A stretch of DNA of 64,000 bases from contig CATKHK010000060.1 of NCBI GenBank assembly GCA_949751835.1, positions 124,001 through 188,000 on the forward strand. Reading direction: 5' to 3'. This stretch comes from Blepharisma japonicum. Lineage: Eukaryota > Ciliophora > Heterotrichea > Heterotrichida > Blepharismidae. The notes beneath the pieces are model-generated. The model did no database searches. It saw only the letters and a program-made list of their open reading frames with translations, and was not told the origin of the DNA. Made by a program: the position numbers and the translations under genes. Of this stretch, positions 45,634 through 58,124 are shown in pieces (the stretch's first letter is position 1; every line of letters begins with the position of its first letter).

Positions 45634-46362
45634 TTAATCCTCCGATTTTCTTCCTAATTTTATTCCATCTTCCAACAGTTCAAATGCTACAACTTTTGCA
45701 AGGCTTTCCGTTTTTTTATTATTTTTCAAAAATCCATCTGTTATCCAAAACATTAAAGAGTTCAGTACAACAGGAATAATAATCATAACCATCACCAGTT
45801 CCAAATTTGGGTATTTTTCAACTGGACTTAATATAAACTCTCCTACACTTCCTAATAATTTATGAAATAAAACCATCATAGCAACAAGTAACGACTTCAT
45901 AGTAATAGCAATTATCAATCATAATCATAATTGATAAGCCCACCATCCCCAGCGAGGAGGTACACCATAGTCTCCAGATTTAAATGAAAGACATGAACAA
46001 TGTGATAAAATGAGCTCAAGACTGTGTAACAATAAATAACAAATTCCCATCCCAATTAATGTGTCTATAGTAAAATTTAAGAAATATCAAGTGCATTGGC
46101 TTGATTCTTCTTCAGCATTTCCAATAAAATAAGCAGCTGTAAGGTTAAGGCTGTGCAAAAGACAAGTACTAGAAGCTTGTTTTGAAGTATCCATAAACCA
46201 AATTTTTCAGGATCTTCGGTTTTTTTCAATGTATCTCTTAACTGTCTAAAGCTTACTTATTAATGAACAAAATGAAATTGTCCCCAAAATTGCTTGGATA
46301 AGCCAGCCAAATTCTCCAAAGAGGTGGCATTCTTCAGATGTATCAAATAAAAACGAAGCCAT
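45634..46362 (-). CDS. STIMATE: STIMATE/TMEM110-like membrane protein, two exons
   Basis: A 237-residue protein encoded by 46362-46257 and 46241-45634 around a 15-nt intron. The family signature is seen after the first helix: RRSWKIWFMDTSKQASSTC, the counterpart of the IWFFDTSKQ block of TMEM110/STIMATE. Several membrane spans follow (TIDTLIGMGICYLLLHSLEL), then GDYGVPPRWGWWAYQLW and, near the end, VLNSLMFWITDGFLKN, another family block. In vertebrates STIMATE is an ER protein that promotes STIM1 activation in store-operated calcium entry; whether that applies in ciliates is unknown. Four or more Trp are TGA, two in QLWLWLI. Its ATG is only 14 bp from the ATG of the divergent methyltransferase gene. 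Confidence 0.8.
46242..46256 (-). other. 15-nt intron in the STIMATE-like gene
   Basis: Coding strand GTAAGCTTTAGACAG, phase 1. Retention gives TAG; removal joins FCSLI to IKRYIEKNRRSWKIW just before the family signature. Confidence 0.9.
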
Positions 46363-46376
46363 TTTAGTATTTAATA
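46363..46376. promoter_or_regulatory. 14-bp divergent start-to-start interval
   Basis: Only 14 bp (sequence TTAGTATTTAATA-like, AT-only but one G) separate the two start codons. Unless one start is misassigned, both 5' UTRs must be extremely short or overlap, and promoter elements must lie inside coding sequence. Confidence 0.5.
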
Positions 46377-47123
46377 ATGGCATATCAATATCTATATGGG
46401 TTTAATCCAATATTAGCTGCTTTAAATGCAAATCGAAGAAAGTTTTTCAAGCTTTTTATGACTGAGCCTATTTTTGAAAATAAAAAAATCCTTGACTTAG
46501 CTAAAGAAATGCAAATTCCTACTCAATTTATAACAAAAGAAAAAATTGAAAAATTTGCGTATAATAAGCCACATCAAGGAGTAGTCCTTAAGGCGTCTGA
46601 GTTAGAGCCAAATAAAATTACAGATCCAAGCTCTTTATATGTGACAGGAAATCATAGTCAGCTTTGAGTTTGTTTAGATCAAGTCACAGATCCACAAAAT
46701 TTTGGCACTGTTCTTCGTGTAGCGGAATTTTTGAAAATTGAAGGGGTTTTGATTCCGTCTAAAAATACAGCTCCACTGTCAGCTACAGTGGCAAAAGTAA
46801 GTTCAGGGGCTGTTGATTGGATGAATATTTGTAGTGTGAATGATGTCCCTTTATTTTTAGCTCAAGCAAAATTAAAAGAATGAAAAGTTATTGGAACAGG
46901 TAAAGGAGCCCCAATTTCAGCACTTAACACATTTTTAAAGCCCTCAGATAATGTTATTATCATATTTGGTTCAGAAGGACAAGGAATAAGACCCCGCATC
47001 TTAAAAGAATGCCAAGAACAGTTTTGAATAGAAGGTTATTCAGAAGCAATTGATAGCTTAAATATTGCTACAGCCTCTGCTATATTTTTGCACAATTTAA
47101 AAACTTATTTAAATAATTCATAA
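46377..47123 (+). CDS. MRM1: SpoU-family RNA 2'-O-methyltransferase, MRM1-like
   Basis: A 248-residue SPOUT methyltransferase, ATG to TAA, with TGA Trp codons at 46665-46667 and further on. The N-terminal substrate-binding part begins YLYGFNPILAALNANRRKFF and ends with HQGVVLKA, typical of the TrmH/SpoU group. The catalytic part has the three SPOUT motifs: LDQVTDPQNFGTVLRVAEF, IIIFGSEGQGIRP and SLNIATASAIFLH. These bind S-adenosylmethionine through a trefoil knot. The size and N-terminal domain fit mitochondrial MRM1, which methylates a guanosine of the large mitochondrial rRNA, or bacterial RlmB; a targeting peptide is not evident. The start lies 14 bp from the oppositely oriented STIMATE-like start. 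Confidence 0.85.
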
Positions 47124-47946
47124 TAAATATAAATTACAATAAAAATTGAAGACACCTTTTTAGAGAGTTCTTGGTAAACTGCCTTAGTTCTCCAATATTT
47201 ATCTTAAAAAGCTTTAATATTATGACTTCTTCTCTTCGTTAAAGGCTCATTCTCTCCAAAAAAGTCAGTAAATTTCACTATTTCAAAAAACGGGGCAGAA
47301 ATTTTTGGATACGTCAAATTAATTAAACACATGGAGCTCACTTAATTCTATTAAAGGAGACCTTAATAAATATCTTTGAAATTATGATTTAAGATAATCA
47401 TACCATATTGTTTAATGTGAAGCTTTACCTATGCGACAAGTAGGAAATTTCTTGAAAACTCTTCCTTCTTAGAAAGATCTTGGAAATAATTATTTCAACC
47501 AGAAACCGCTAGAAAAATAAGAAAGAAGCGAGTAAATATTTCAAGCTTGCTAATGTGTTAGCTCGTACATGACTTAAGTTATGATCGCTAAGAAGACCTG
47601 GCACAGTCAAAAGGTGAGAAGCTAAGAACCTTGAAGAGATAATAGCAGGAAACTTTTGAGCCAAAATCAATGCCAAAATTGAGTATCAATCTGCTCATCC
47701 ATAAGAGTCTCTAGTCGACTTGCCCTATGTATAGTGCATAATGCTCATTGTAGTTTCATCTAGAGTTCAATTTTACTCTGTCAGATTATGGAATCCATTC
47801 TTTCTGGCTGTGCGAAAATTCAAGTTACAGAGAAAGGGTTAATAAAAAGATAAGATATCTCTTAGTTAGCTATAATCTTCTAAGATAAGCAAATGCCTCA
47901 CCAAGGATCCTTTTAAAATTTTTTCCCAGTCTCTCTAATAATATAT
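47124..47946. other. Intergenic, slightly GC-richer, nothing recognised
   Basis: 823 bp. The part at about 47400-47850 has visibly more G and C than other spacers and could hold an RNA gene or old pseudogene, but no frame, tRNA-like box or family was recognised on either strand. Confidence 0.45.
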
Positions 47947-48435
47947 ATGTTTACAACTACAAATCAAGATTATGGAAAATCATGGGTATCTACCCAAGGC
48001 CAAGATCCTAGAAAAACTACCACCCAGATAAAAACTTATAGAGAGATTGCTGAAACTGATTTGATGCAAAAAACTGGGTTAAAGCTCCTTAAAGCAAAAG
48101 TTATGAAAGAAAAAGAAATTGAAGATCTAGAAGCAAGGGAACCTGATCCATATGTGTATGACCCATGTGTGCCACAGCGTAAGATCACCTCATTGAATGT
48201 AAAAGCAGAAGAAATGAAATACCCAGAAATAGGTATTAATGTAGGGCAAAACCCGAAATATATGACAAGAAATAGTGAATATGGAAGAATACATCCAAAT
48301 CAAAATGACCTGCCTGCAAAATATTTCCCGCTAAATAATAAATTTTCTACAAGCTTTGTTGCTGAAAGGATTCCAGATACAGGGCTAAACACGTTTAAGA
48401 ATCCTAGCCGAGTTCATTATTTGTTTGATTCTTAA
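47947..48435 (+). CDS. PIERCE-like putative microtubule inner protein
   Basis: A 162-residue protein, ATG to TAA, no TGA codons. It begins MFTTTNQDYGKSW, and a second copy of the motif occurs near residue 104 (MTRNSEYGRIHP), followed by DLPAKYFPLNNKFSTSF and DTGLNT. The pattern Thr-x-Asn-x2-Tyr-Gly, then Pro and a Lys-Phe-Ser block, resembles PIERCE1/2 (C9orf116 family), small proteins that line the inside of ciliary doublet microtubules. The middle is a charged helix (KAKVMKEKEIEDLEAREPD). The assignment rests on short motifs seen by eye. A role in the thousands of cilia of a heterotrich would fit. Confidence 0.5.
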   Translation: MFTTTNQDYGKSWVSTQGQDPRKTTTQIKTYREIAETDLMQKTGLKLLKAKVMKEKEIEDLEAREPDPYVYDPCVPQRKITSLNVKAEEMKYPEIGINVGQNPKYMTRNSEYGRIHPNQNDLPAKYFPLNNKFSTSFVAERIPDTGLNTFKNPSRVHYLFDS

Positions 48436-49210
48436 GTATTAAGCTAAGGAATTTAGAACTTGCTAATCATATATTTTATTTCAATTTTTCTAGTGAAAAG
48501 CGTTTGTGTTAGCACCTTTAAATAAAAGCATCTAACCTATTCTAAAAAGGTTCTTATATCTTAAAATTTTTAAATTAATCTAAAATCCGATCCCTTTTTA
48601 AAAGAATTAAAAATGTTAAATCCATTATCGAAATAGAGTATATATGTTAAATTTAATTTTCAGATTCATACAAAAATTGGTATATTTCTTAATAATATAG
48701 AGCGACCCCTTTATAGATCTAAAAGGGACAATGCCTTTTAGAGCAAAAATTATTTTTAAATTCTAAGAAAATCTAAAATGTCAAATTTAAATTTAAATTT
48801 AAAAATTTCATCTCGCATCTCCAGTAGTCAGTTTTTAATTTGATATTTCAAATTATTTTAAATATCAAAAGAAAATTTTCTTTAAGGGTATTTTTCAAAA
48901 GAAATCAATAAGGAGTCCTGCGCTATAACACTTTTCAATATGATAGAATTTGATAAATCGTCAATGCTAAATATTTTTATCAAAGATTTTGCCTACCTAT
49001 TATATATTCATTTTAATATATAAAACTTGTAGTTTGAGCGTGCCTATGAAAACTCCAACATTTTTTATTATTTATTTAACTTCTTTTACTTGTACTTTAA
49101 AATAACTATGGCTGATTATATTACTTATATAAAGATGCTCAATCATTTAAATCTAATATTTATGGTACTAAAACCTTGATTTTTATTATAAATAAAAAGA
49201 GGATAAGATT
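48436..49210. other. Intergenic, nothing recognised
   Basis: 775 bp of very AT-rich DNA ahead of the first LNR surface-protein gene. Presumably contains its promoter. Confidence 0.6.
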
Positions 49211-52200
49211 ATGAATTTCAATTTTTTCTTTGTTTTCCTCCGGCCTCTATTGCCATTTGCAATAAACTTATTATGCAATCCATCTTGATGCCCTCAATTA
49301 TCAGTAACTAATACTTAGAAAGGAGATGGAGTTTGCGATTCAGCATGCATGACTTCTTTTTGTGACTTTGATTCAAATTCCAATCAATATCCAATGTTGA
49401 GTCCTGAAAATTCTGATTGCTATCAATTATGCATAGATAATTATTCTTGCTTACCTTCTGATCTTGGAAACGGAATTTGTGACCAAAACTGCAATAATCC
49501 AACTTGTGGTTATGATTTTGGAGATTGTGGGTATTGTTCGTCAGATTGTAAAATCTATTTAGGTTTCAAAGATGATTTAGGCATCGCGTGCTCTGAGTCT
49601 TGTAATAATGAAAATTGTTATTTCGGCTATGGATCTTGCAAAGATTGCTCATCTGGCTGCAGTCGAGAAATGCTTGGAGACGGAATTTGTGACAAATCTT
49701 GCAATTTTTCTTCTTGTAACTATGATTTTGGAGATTGTAATAATAATCAATCCAAATCAGGCTGTGAACTTTGGATGATAGGAGACGATAATTGCAATAA
49801 AGAGTGTAATAATCTCGCTTGCAACTGAGATGGTGGAGACTGTGACTGCTCCCAAGGCTGCCATTCTTATATGAAATCTAATGGAGTTTGTGACGAAATT
49901 TGTGATAATTTATCTTGCAATTATGATGGAGGAGATTGTCAAAAATGTGCTCCAGGGTGCTTAAAGTCTATGCTTGGAGATGGAATTTGCGATAGTGCTT
50001 GCAATGTAAACGATTGCCATTATGATAATTATGATTGCGGTTGTGCTGATGGTTGCAGCACAGAAAGTTATGGGCAGTGCAAGGATTCCTGCATGAATTC
50101 ATTTTGTAAATATGATACTATTAGCGAAACTTCTAAATGCCAAAATACAAACCAAATATTATTTGCTTTACATTATGGGCTTATATTTAAAAATCTTATA
50201 GCAAATGTCAGTCCAGATAACTGTACAAGTACTACGAGCTGCTTATCAACAGAAGTACTTGATTCTAGTACTTGCCATTCAAATTGTAAAGGAGCTTCTT
50301 GTATTTATGCATGAAATAATTGTGAAGCAAATACTTGTGCAGACCAAAACTGTCTAATATGCAATTCTAATAGTTTAGGAGACTGCTTTGAATGTAACTC
50401 AAATACTTATCAATTTTATGGCTTCTGTCTAGCTTCATGCCCAGGCGGACATAAAGCTGTTAATATGCTAGGAAACTATCAAGTTTGTTTGATTCCTGAG
50501 GATTATTCAACTAGAGATAATCCTTCAGTCTATTATGTCACATCAAAAGCAAGCACCGACCTTTCTGAAGGAGATGGGTCTTTTAGCAATCCATTTGCAT
50601 CCCTTTCTCTAGCTCTTGCTTCGATATATAATAATTATATAATTATTTATCTATTGAATGATGGGGATCATTATTTTACCTGTGTCAATACTTCAAACCC
50701 TGTGAGCACCATATTAACTGATGTTTGCGATCCTCTATTAAAAAGCTTTAGCCCAAAAAGTCTTACAATTGCTTCATGTGACAGCTCTATGATTGTTGTA
50801 AAAACTAAGGCAGATCACAATTTTTTTACTTTTACAGTACCAAGTACTACTACTCTTACAATAAAAAACGTCGTATTTAATGGGCAAGATGTTTTATCAA
50901 CTTGCACATCAGAAGCAAACCCTTATTGCTCTTACTGCGCTTATATTACGCTGAGTTCTGATGGAAACTATTACAACGATCAAGGAACTGTAGTTTCTAA
51001 TTATCTAGATTCGACAATATGCAACACATTTCATACTAAAAGTCTCTTTAGTTTATATTTAGGCTCGAATTTAGTTATCGAAAATGTAAATTTTACAGAT
51101 TGAAGAATGGAATTAAAAACTTTAATTACAAGTTATGGGGCAAATATTTTATTCACTAACGTAAATTTTGATAATATTCGATGTATGTGGGGGGTGACAG
51201 CCACTCAACCAGGACAATTAACCCCACAACAAGAAAAACACTCAGTGATTTATTTTCTTGATTGTGGGGACTTGAATTATAACTGTGGAAGCTTTGAGTA
51301 TACCAATGGAGTTGTATCAAGACTTAATAATGGCTATGAGTATGGAGCTGGGCAATTTTCAGGATTTTTAAGTGCAGATAAAATTAGGACTGTAAAGCTG
51401 AAAAATGTAACCTTTGTTAATAATATTGTCTATTCTCCTTCTATAGCATCTACAACTTATTCGCTTATAAAAATAACCATATATAGATCTATTGAGGTTT
51501 CCCATTGTATTTTTGAAAAAAATATTGCAAATTATGGGCTCATTTATTTAGAACCACTAAATCTAGCATTTCGAAATGATATAAATTCTGATAATGAGCT
51601 GATTGATTTATTGCTTTATCATATTTATATACATGATACTATTTTTAAAAATAATTATGGATTAAATGGAGGAATTTTATCTGTTACTTATGACTCTCAA
51701 TTGCAAAAAATTTTACTAGAAAATTTAGTCATGTCTGGAAATGGAGTTCAGTCAGGGACTTTGATTAACATATATAATCAATTATATTCTTACTCCCAGT
51801 ATATTACTGATACAAAGACAAATATATATAGCACAGATGGAAATTATATTGAAGTAACATTTAAGAAGCGAGTTTTTATTTTTAAAAATTCTATAATCAC
51901 TAATAATTACTCAGGAAACTATGGCATTTTTTATATTGTTGGCCTAGTCAATATGCATATGTATAATATTACTGTAGAATCTAATGGAAGCATAGAAACC
52001 CAAAATATCAATACCATTCTTTGAAATTACTATACATATGATAACAATTTATACCCAAAAATCTTGGTTTCTGATCCAGCTAAATTAGATTTTATATATC
52101 TAGCATTTTTTAACCTTATATATAATTATGAAATATCAGAAAGCATTTTCAAAAAAAATACATGCAAAATTTGAAGCCCATCACTTGTTTTCTCTTACTG

Positions 52201-55200
52201 CGAGAATGTTAATATTTCTAGCTGCATATTTGAAGAAAATAATGCAGATTATTCACAGGGGATATGTGTAAATACTGCATATACTGGAAATATCAGAATC
52301 ATTAATTCGACGTTCAATAGTAATACAAATAGATATTCTCATGGGCTTGGGCCATTATGCCTAGATATGAGCTTAGAAAATACTTATATTGAAAATACAA
52401 TGATATATAATAACTCTGCAAGTTATAGCTCAGGAGTTTATTATACAGGAAGTTCGCTAATGCTAAATAACGTAACATTTGAATCAAATACAGCTAATTC
52501 AGGGCTTGGAGCTCTTTCATTTTCTGCCCCCTCAGGAGCAGATAATTATTTGATTGATATAAAAAATTCTTATTTCAAGAAAAATAAAAGTGGAGATGTA
52601 AAAGGAGGTTCGATTTATATATCAGGCACATCATTATCACAAGATGATATTTTTTTATCAATAACACATACTGAGTTTAAGTATAATTCAGCACAAAGCG
52701 GCTCAGCAATATATATAGAAAATAATGCAGCTCTTTCAGATGATTCTGTAATTGACTCTTGCATATTCGCTTATAACACTGCTCATAGCAAAGGAACGAT
52801 TGCTAATCTTTTTAAATTTGGAATCTTAAAAATTTCGAACTCTTTATTTCTTTCCAATTACGCTGATAGTGGATCTGCTTTATATTTTGCTGCCTCAGAA
52901 CAGTCAAGCTCTGATAAATCAAAAATGATCCTAGTTTCTTGCAATTTTACTGAAAATTCAGGAAAAAATATTTTATGTTCTGAAAATATCGCAATTTTAT
53001 CTTATATTGAAACAGCTAAATGTTTATTCCAAAAAAATGAGGGATCTGCTATATATTTAGCCCATGGTCATTGGCAAGATACCAGTTCTATTATAGTAAA
53101 TAATACATCAAATGCAGGAACTGCTTATTTAACGCTAAATGCAGCAGCTGATTGCCAATTAACAGAATTCACTAATAATACTTCCACAAATTATGCAGGT
53201 GCATTTAGGGCTGAAGTCAGCTCATATTTTTATTGCCATAAATGCATATTCACTAAAAATTCTGCTGAATATGGCGGAGCCCTTTACTTTGACGAGCTAT
53301 CTTATTTTCTCATTGAAGATTCCATTTTTAATAAAAATGATTGTTATGAAAAAGGTGCAATTTTATATATAATTGGCTCAATTGAATACAGTATTCTGAA
53401 AAATTCTTTGTTATATTCTAATCATGCAGAATCAGAAGGATTGGTTTATTCACTTACATCAAATATCCAAATTGAAAACTGCGAAATGTATGAAAACACA
53501 GCTGGTGGAATTACACCAGGAATTTATTTAACTCTTTCCAATGCCACTATTTCAAATTCTCAATTTAAAGATCATGAAGGAAACTCTGGAAGTTTTGTGC
53601 ATTTAGCCTCAGATAGTGGACTGATAGTTACAAATTCAAGCTTTTTGAATGGAAAATCTTCTGCATCAGGTGGATCAATTTATGCTCTTTCTAGCTCTGT
53701 GAGTCTAACTAGCTGCTTATTTTTGAAGTCAACTTCCCTTTCTGGCAATACAATTTTAGCATTTTCTACGGCTTTAAATATTTCACAATGCCAATTTTTA
53801 AATTCTTATAGTTCAGGCTCTGGCGGAGTTATAACTGTTTTTGGTAACAAAATTTTTATTGAAAAATCATTTTTTGAAAATTTTAGTTATTCTGCTATTG
53901 ATGGATTAGAAATAGAATCTTTGGAGATCAGAGAAACGAGTTTTAAAAAAAGTCAAGGGAAGATCGGAGGGGTTATTAGCTGCACAAATACTGATTATGT
54001 TTATATTGATTCCTGTATTTTTGAAAATAATATATCAATATATGGCGGTGCTTTATATTTTATATTTACTTCTGACACAATTAATAGCCAACCTTATGAA
54101 ATAGTTTCAAATGAATTTAAAAATTGCACATCGTCAGCTGGAGGAGCAATTTTTGTGGATAATTTAAATATTGATATTAAATTATGCAAATTTTATGATA
54201 ATAAAGCAATTTCAACTTCAAAGTCATCTGAAGCTATCCATGAGTTAGGAATTGGAGGAGCCATAAAATTAGGCTGTAGTTATTCAGGAAATTGCAGCTT
54301 TAATGTATTTTCTAATGATTTTGTCAGAAATTTAGCGGAATATGAAGGGGGAGCTATTGTTTGAAGAGAGGTAATGCCACAACTCCAAAATAATTCATAT
54401 AAAAACAATGAAGCTATATATGGTAAAAATATTGCTTCCTATGCAGTAAATATGGATATTTTAAGTACAAATTCTGCTGGAAAACTGAAAGATTTGGCAT
54501 CAGGGCAGTTAACTACAACTCCATTAATTATAGCCCTCATTGATCATTTAGGGTCAATTATTACTACAGATAACTCTAGTGTGAGTGAATTAGTATCGCT
54601 ATCTAAAGATGTATTTCTATCAGGCGAGCTTAAAGTAACAGCAACTGGAGGAGTTTTTAACTTTTCTTCATTTGTAATTTCAGCGAAACCTGGTAGCAAT
54701 TTCTTTATAGAGATTCAAACAAATGGCATTGATCCTTCAAAAAGTGTCAAAGCCAATGACGGGCTAATCTATAATACAACAATATCAGTGAATGTGGCTT
54801 TAAGAGATTGTGTGCTAGGTGAAGCAACTGTTGGGGTAAACTGTGTGGTTTGTCCCAAAGAGTTTTACAGTCTAGACCCAAAAAATAAGAAATGTGTACC
54901 TTGTACTGATAAAGCTATATGCTATGGAAATTACACAATGGTTCCAAAGCCTGGGTACTGAAGATCTGGAATGTTAAGTACAAAATTTTGACCTTGTCCT
55001 AATAAAAATGCCTGTATTGGTTCTGACTCGCTGAATATTTCTTATACTGGGAATTGTGACGAAGGTTACACTGGAAATTTATGCCAAAGTTGTAAAAAAT
55101 GGTATGCTAAAATATCCAAAAATCAATGCGCAAAATGCCAAAATCTCGCTATAATTACTGTAAAAACTATTGGAATAAGCATAGGATATCTTATACTTTG

Positions 55201-56623
55201 CTATATAATAATCAGAATTTCAAAAAATTCTGTATACAACCCAAAGTTATTTACAAATGTTTATATAAAAATATTGATTAATTATATCCAGCTTATAGCT
55301 TTAACAACAACATTTAATCTGTCCTGACCAAGTTATGTGAAAGAATTATTCTCTGTACAAAATAATGCAAGCTTTATAAGTGACCAAGTATTTTCTTTTG
55401 ATTGCCTTTTATACTATTATGAAGACTTAAAAGGAGACAATATCATTTATTATCAAAAATTGTTCCTTATAGCTCTTGCGCCTACTTTTATTCTAATGAT
55501 TTCAGCTATTTGTTGGTCTTTGATATCTTTATGAAAGCGATCTCTTGCATTTTTTATTGACAATTGAGTTTCTACTTCTATTGTGGCAGCATTTTTAGTC
55601 TACCCAAGCTTAATTAAGTACTATTTTAGTTCTTTTAATTGTAAAGAGCTTGATTATGGTGAAGAGTGACTTATAGATGATATGAGTTTGAGATGCTGAA
55701 AGAGTCAGCATTTTTTTTACATAACTGCTATATCTTTGCCAGCTCTTATTTTATGGGGAATCGGGATACCTGCAATTATTTTTTTCTTAATCTCGAAAAA
55801 TAAGCATAGACTGAATAGTATTGATATTAGGATCAAATATAGATTTTTATTCATTGGATATAAATCTAAAAACTATTATTGAGAATTTATAATTATTTAC
55901 AGAAAAATAGTAATTATTTGCTGTTCTCTATTTTTATCAACAGTTTCTGTCAACATTCAAGCTCTTACCGCACTTTTTGTATTAGTAAGCTGCCTATATT
56001 TCCATTTGAAAATAAAGCCTTACAATGGAGAAAGCTTTAATAGACTTGAAGCCATTTCTATTTCATCTTCTGCCATAACAATTTATTGTGGAATGTATTA
56101 TTTAACTGAATCTCTTGATAAATTTACTGAATTCATATTTTTCATTATTATTATTTTAGCTAATTTGTATTTTATTTTTTACTGGGTTATCAAAGCTGGA
56201 GATTCCTATATTATCAAAATAATTCATAAAATCCCATTTTTGAAGAAAATTATAAATCCTGAAAGCATTTTTTTAGAGGATAAAACAAATAGAATAGAAG
56301 AGTACGCATATGATTTAGTCGTAAGCACATCCCAAAAAGAGAACTTAAACCCACAAGGGATACCTTTTAAATATATTAGCATGATGGATTTATTTATTGA
56401 AAAATTAAAAAGAAATATGACTAAAAAAGATGAAAAAATAGAAGAAAATTATTATGAAAAAGACAGTAATGAAGAGAAAATTGAAAAGAAAAGCATTGAG
56501 GATGATGATTTTGAAGATATAAACATAGAAGAGAAGAATACTGAAGAGAAACATGGAAAAGAAAAGTTTCCTGAAGAGAAGAACAGCTATAAAGAAAAAA
56601 ATGATGAAGATCCAAATATTTAA
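49211..56623 (+). CDS. Giant surface protein: LNR repeats, beta-helix-like repeats, multi-span C-terminus (copy 1)
   Basis: A 2,465-residue protein; exon 1 49211-49303, 15-nt intron, exon 2 49319-56623, ending in TAA. Order: signal peptide (FFFVFLRPLLPFAINLLC); eight Notch-type LNR modules to about residue 330 (CSREMLGDGICDKSCNFSSC, with C-x-YDFGDC ends); a Cys-rich linker; from about residue 450 to 1715 many 20-30-residue repeats of the parallel beta-helix kind (NVTFESNTANSGLGALSF, IENCEMYENTAGG, SAGGAIFVDNLNIDIKLC); a Cys-rich EGF-like segment (CDEGYTGNLCQSCKKWY); then about eight or nine hydrophobic spans (residues about 1970-2300) and a Lys/Glu-rich cytoplasmic tail. Many Trp are TGA. The layout implies a cell-surface receptor or adhesion protein. 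The membrane part was not assigned to a named family. Confidence 0.85.
49304..49318 (+). other. 15-nt intron in LNR surface-protein gene 1
   Basis: GTAACTAATACTTAG, phase 0, right after residue 31. Retention gives TAG; removal joins CNPSWCPQLS to KGDGVCDSAC, completing the first LNR. The tandem copy has an intron at the identical place. Confidence 0.95.
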
Positions 56624-58124
56624 AAAGGAAAAAAAGAAATATAAATTAATAATTTCTCACAAATCATATTCAATATTTTTAGTGGTCCCATAATGATATA
56701 ATTCACTAAGAAAATTAATTATCATTTTTATATGAAATTTAATTTATGAATCAGCGTAAAAATTGCATTTGTAAAAGAATATTCGAATTGGTATAATGTA
56801 TGGTAAACAATAAAAGAATAATCATAGCCTTCAAGGCTCTTTTCTAAACTTATCTTTATCTAATAAATTTTAACTGCATTATTCATTAAGATCTTTAGAA
56901 ATAAGAATAATTTTATGATTCTATCTTTTAACATTTATTTTATCTCAATTCGAGTATTTAATAATTTATAGATTATTCTCTATATTTTCAGTCTTATAAG
57001 CAAGCTCATCTATTCTAGATTTTCAAGTGATTTGAGATTAAGATTTAAATAGGCGAGAGCCATTTATCAGAATATACTCAAAGGATGAGTGGCCGATTTT
57101 GGGTGCAAATACCCAGGATAAAATAGTGTGCAGCCTAAACAAAAGTCTGCCTCTTTGAATTTTCTTGTGAGGCCTTTGATCATGGAAATAGCTCTCTAAA
57201 TTAGAGGTGAGAAAAGTGCTAATAGGCGAAGACTATATATGTGATGCAAACATTCTAGTCCATTAGCATAGAGGAAAACTTTTAGGGGAAAGTTAACACC
57301 CCTGCTACGATAGGTTTCCATTTAAAATAATCTACTTGCTCTTAAATTTGATTTCATCGCTCAGCTTGTCTTTCCCACTGCGCTATCATTGTGTCTTGAG
57401 TAACCATTAAATTCACTACTTTAATTCTTTTTTCAATTTAAAGTTGAGTGAAGAGTCAAATTTTGGCTTTCGGCCACCTTAGAAACTTGGAGAAGGCTAA
57501 TTCACAGAACTGGGCTAACAACTTCATCAGTCAACAAACTTGAAAAGCAGGTGGACAGAAATTGATCATGAACTCGGTAAGCCACTCTAATAAAGTAATT
57601 AATATGAAAATTAAAACCAAGTAAGGAAGATCATACTTAATCCAAGTTAAAAAACCTTCACAAGGTCTGTTTATTAAAATATATTTATCCTTGAGAATGT
57701 TTAAAGAAAAAAGAAGCATTGATTTACTTGACATCAAGCAAGCAATAAAAAATGATAAGAAAAACTCAAGCCACAGGCTTTTAATTCCTTGATATTAATG
57801 AAATTGCTACACAATATAAAAGGCATTTATAATAAATTTGTTAAATAATAAATTAAAGTAATTTTCAGGTACGGGCCATGTGTAAACTTTAATAAAGGAT
57901 TTTAAGCTAGCGAATACATATAAAACTGAAAAATTCTCTTATTTTAATCTTGTTGAGCAATGATAAGAATTTTCCAACAGTTTGTGTTTTTCTCACATAT
58001 CAATTTTTAGTATTTCTTAAAATAATTAAATTCATAATCATTTTGATTTAGCCTAAAGAAAACATGCATAATTTTTAGTATTCAAGCAATAATAGCCGAT
58101 TATATTTTTTTAATTTATAAAAAT
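56624..58124. other. Spacer between the tandem surface-protein genes
   Basis: 1,501 bp. The part at 57040-57740 is GC-richer than usual for spacers here and contains a doubtful short hydrophobic frame on the minus strand (see separate entry). No RNA gene or transposon terminal repeat was recognised. Confidence 0.5.
57438..57734 (-). CDS. Doubtful short hydrophobic protein
   Basis: A 98-residue frame, ATG at 57732-57734 to TAA at 57438-57440, provided two TGA codons (57531-57533, 57456-57458) are Trp. It has one strong hydrophobic helix (LPYLVLIFILITLLEWL) followed by TEFMINFCPPAFQVC and a basic, aromatic end (FLRWPKAKIWLFTQL). I recognise no family. The surrounding spacer is GC-richer than average. 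It could be a small membrane protein gene, a 3' fragment of a decayed gene, or chance. Confidence 0.25.
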
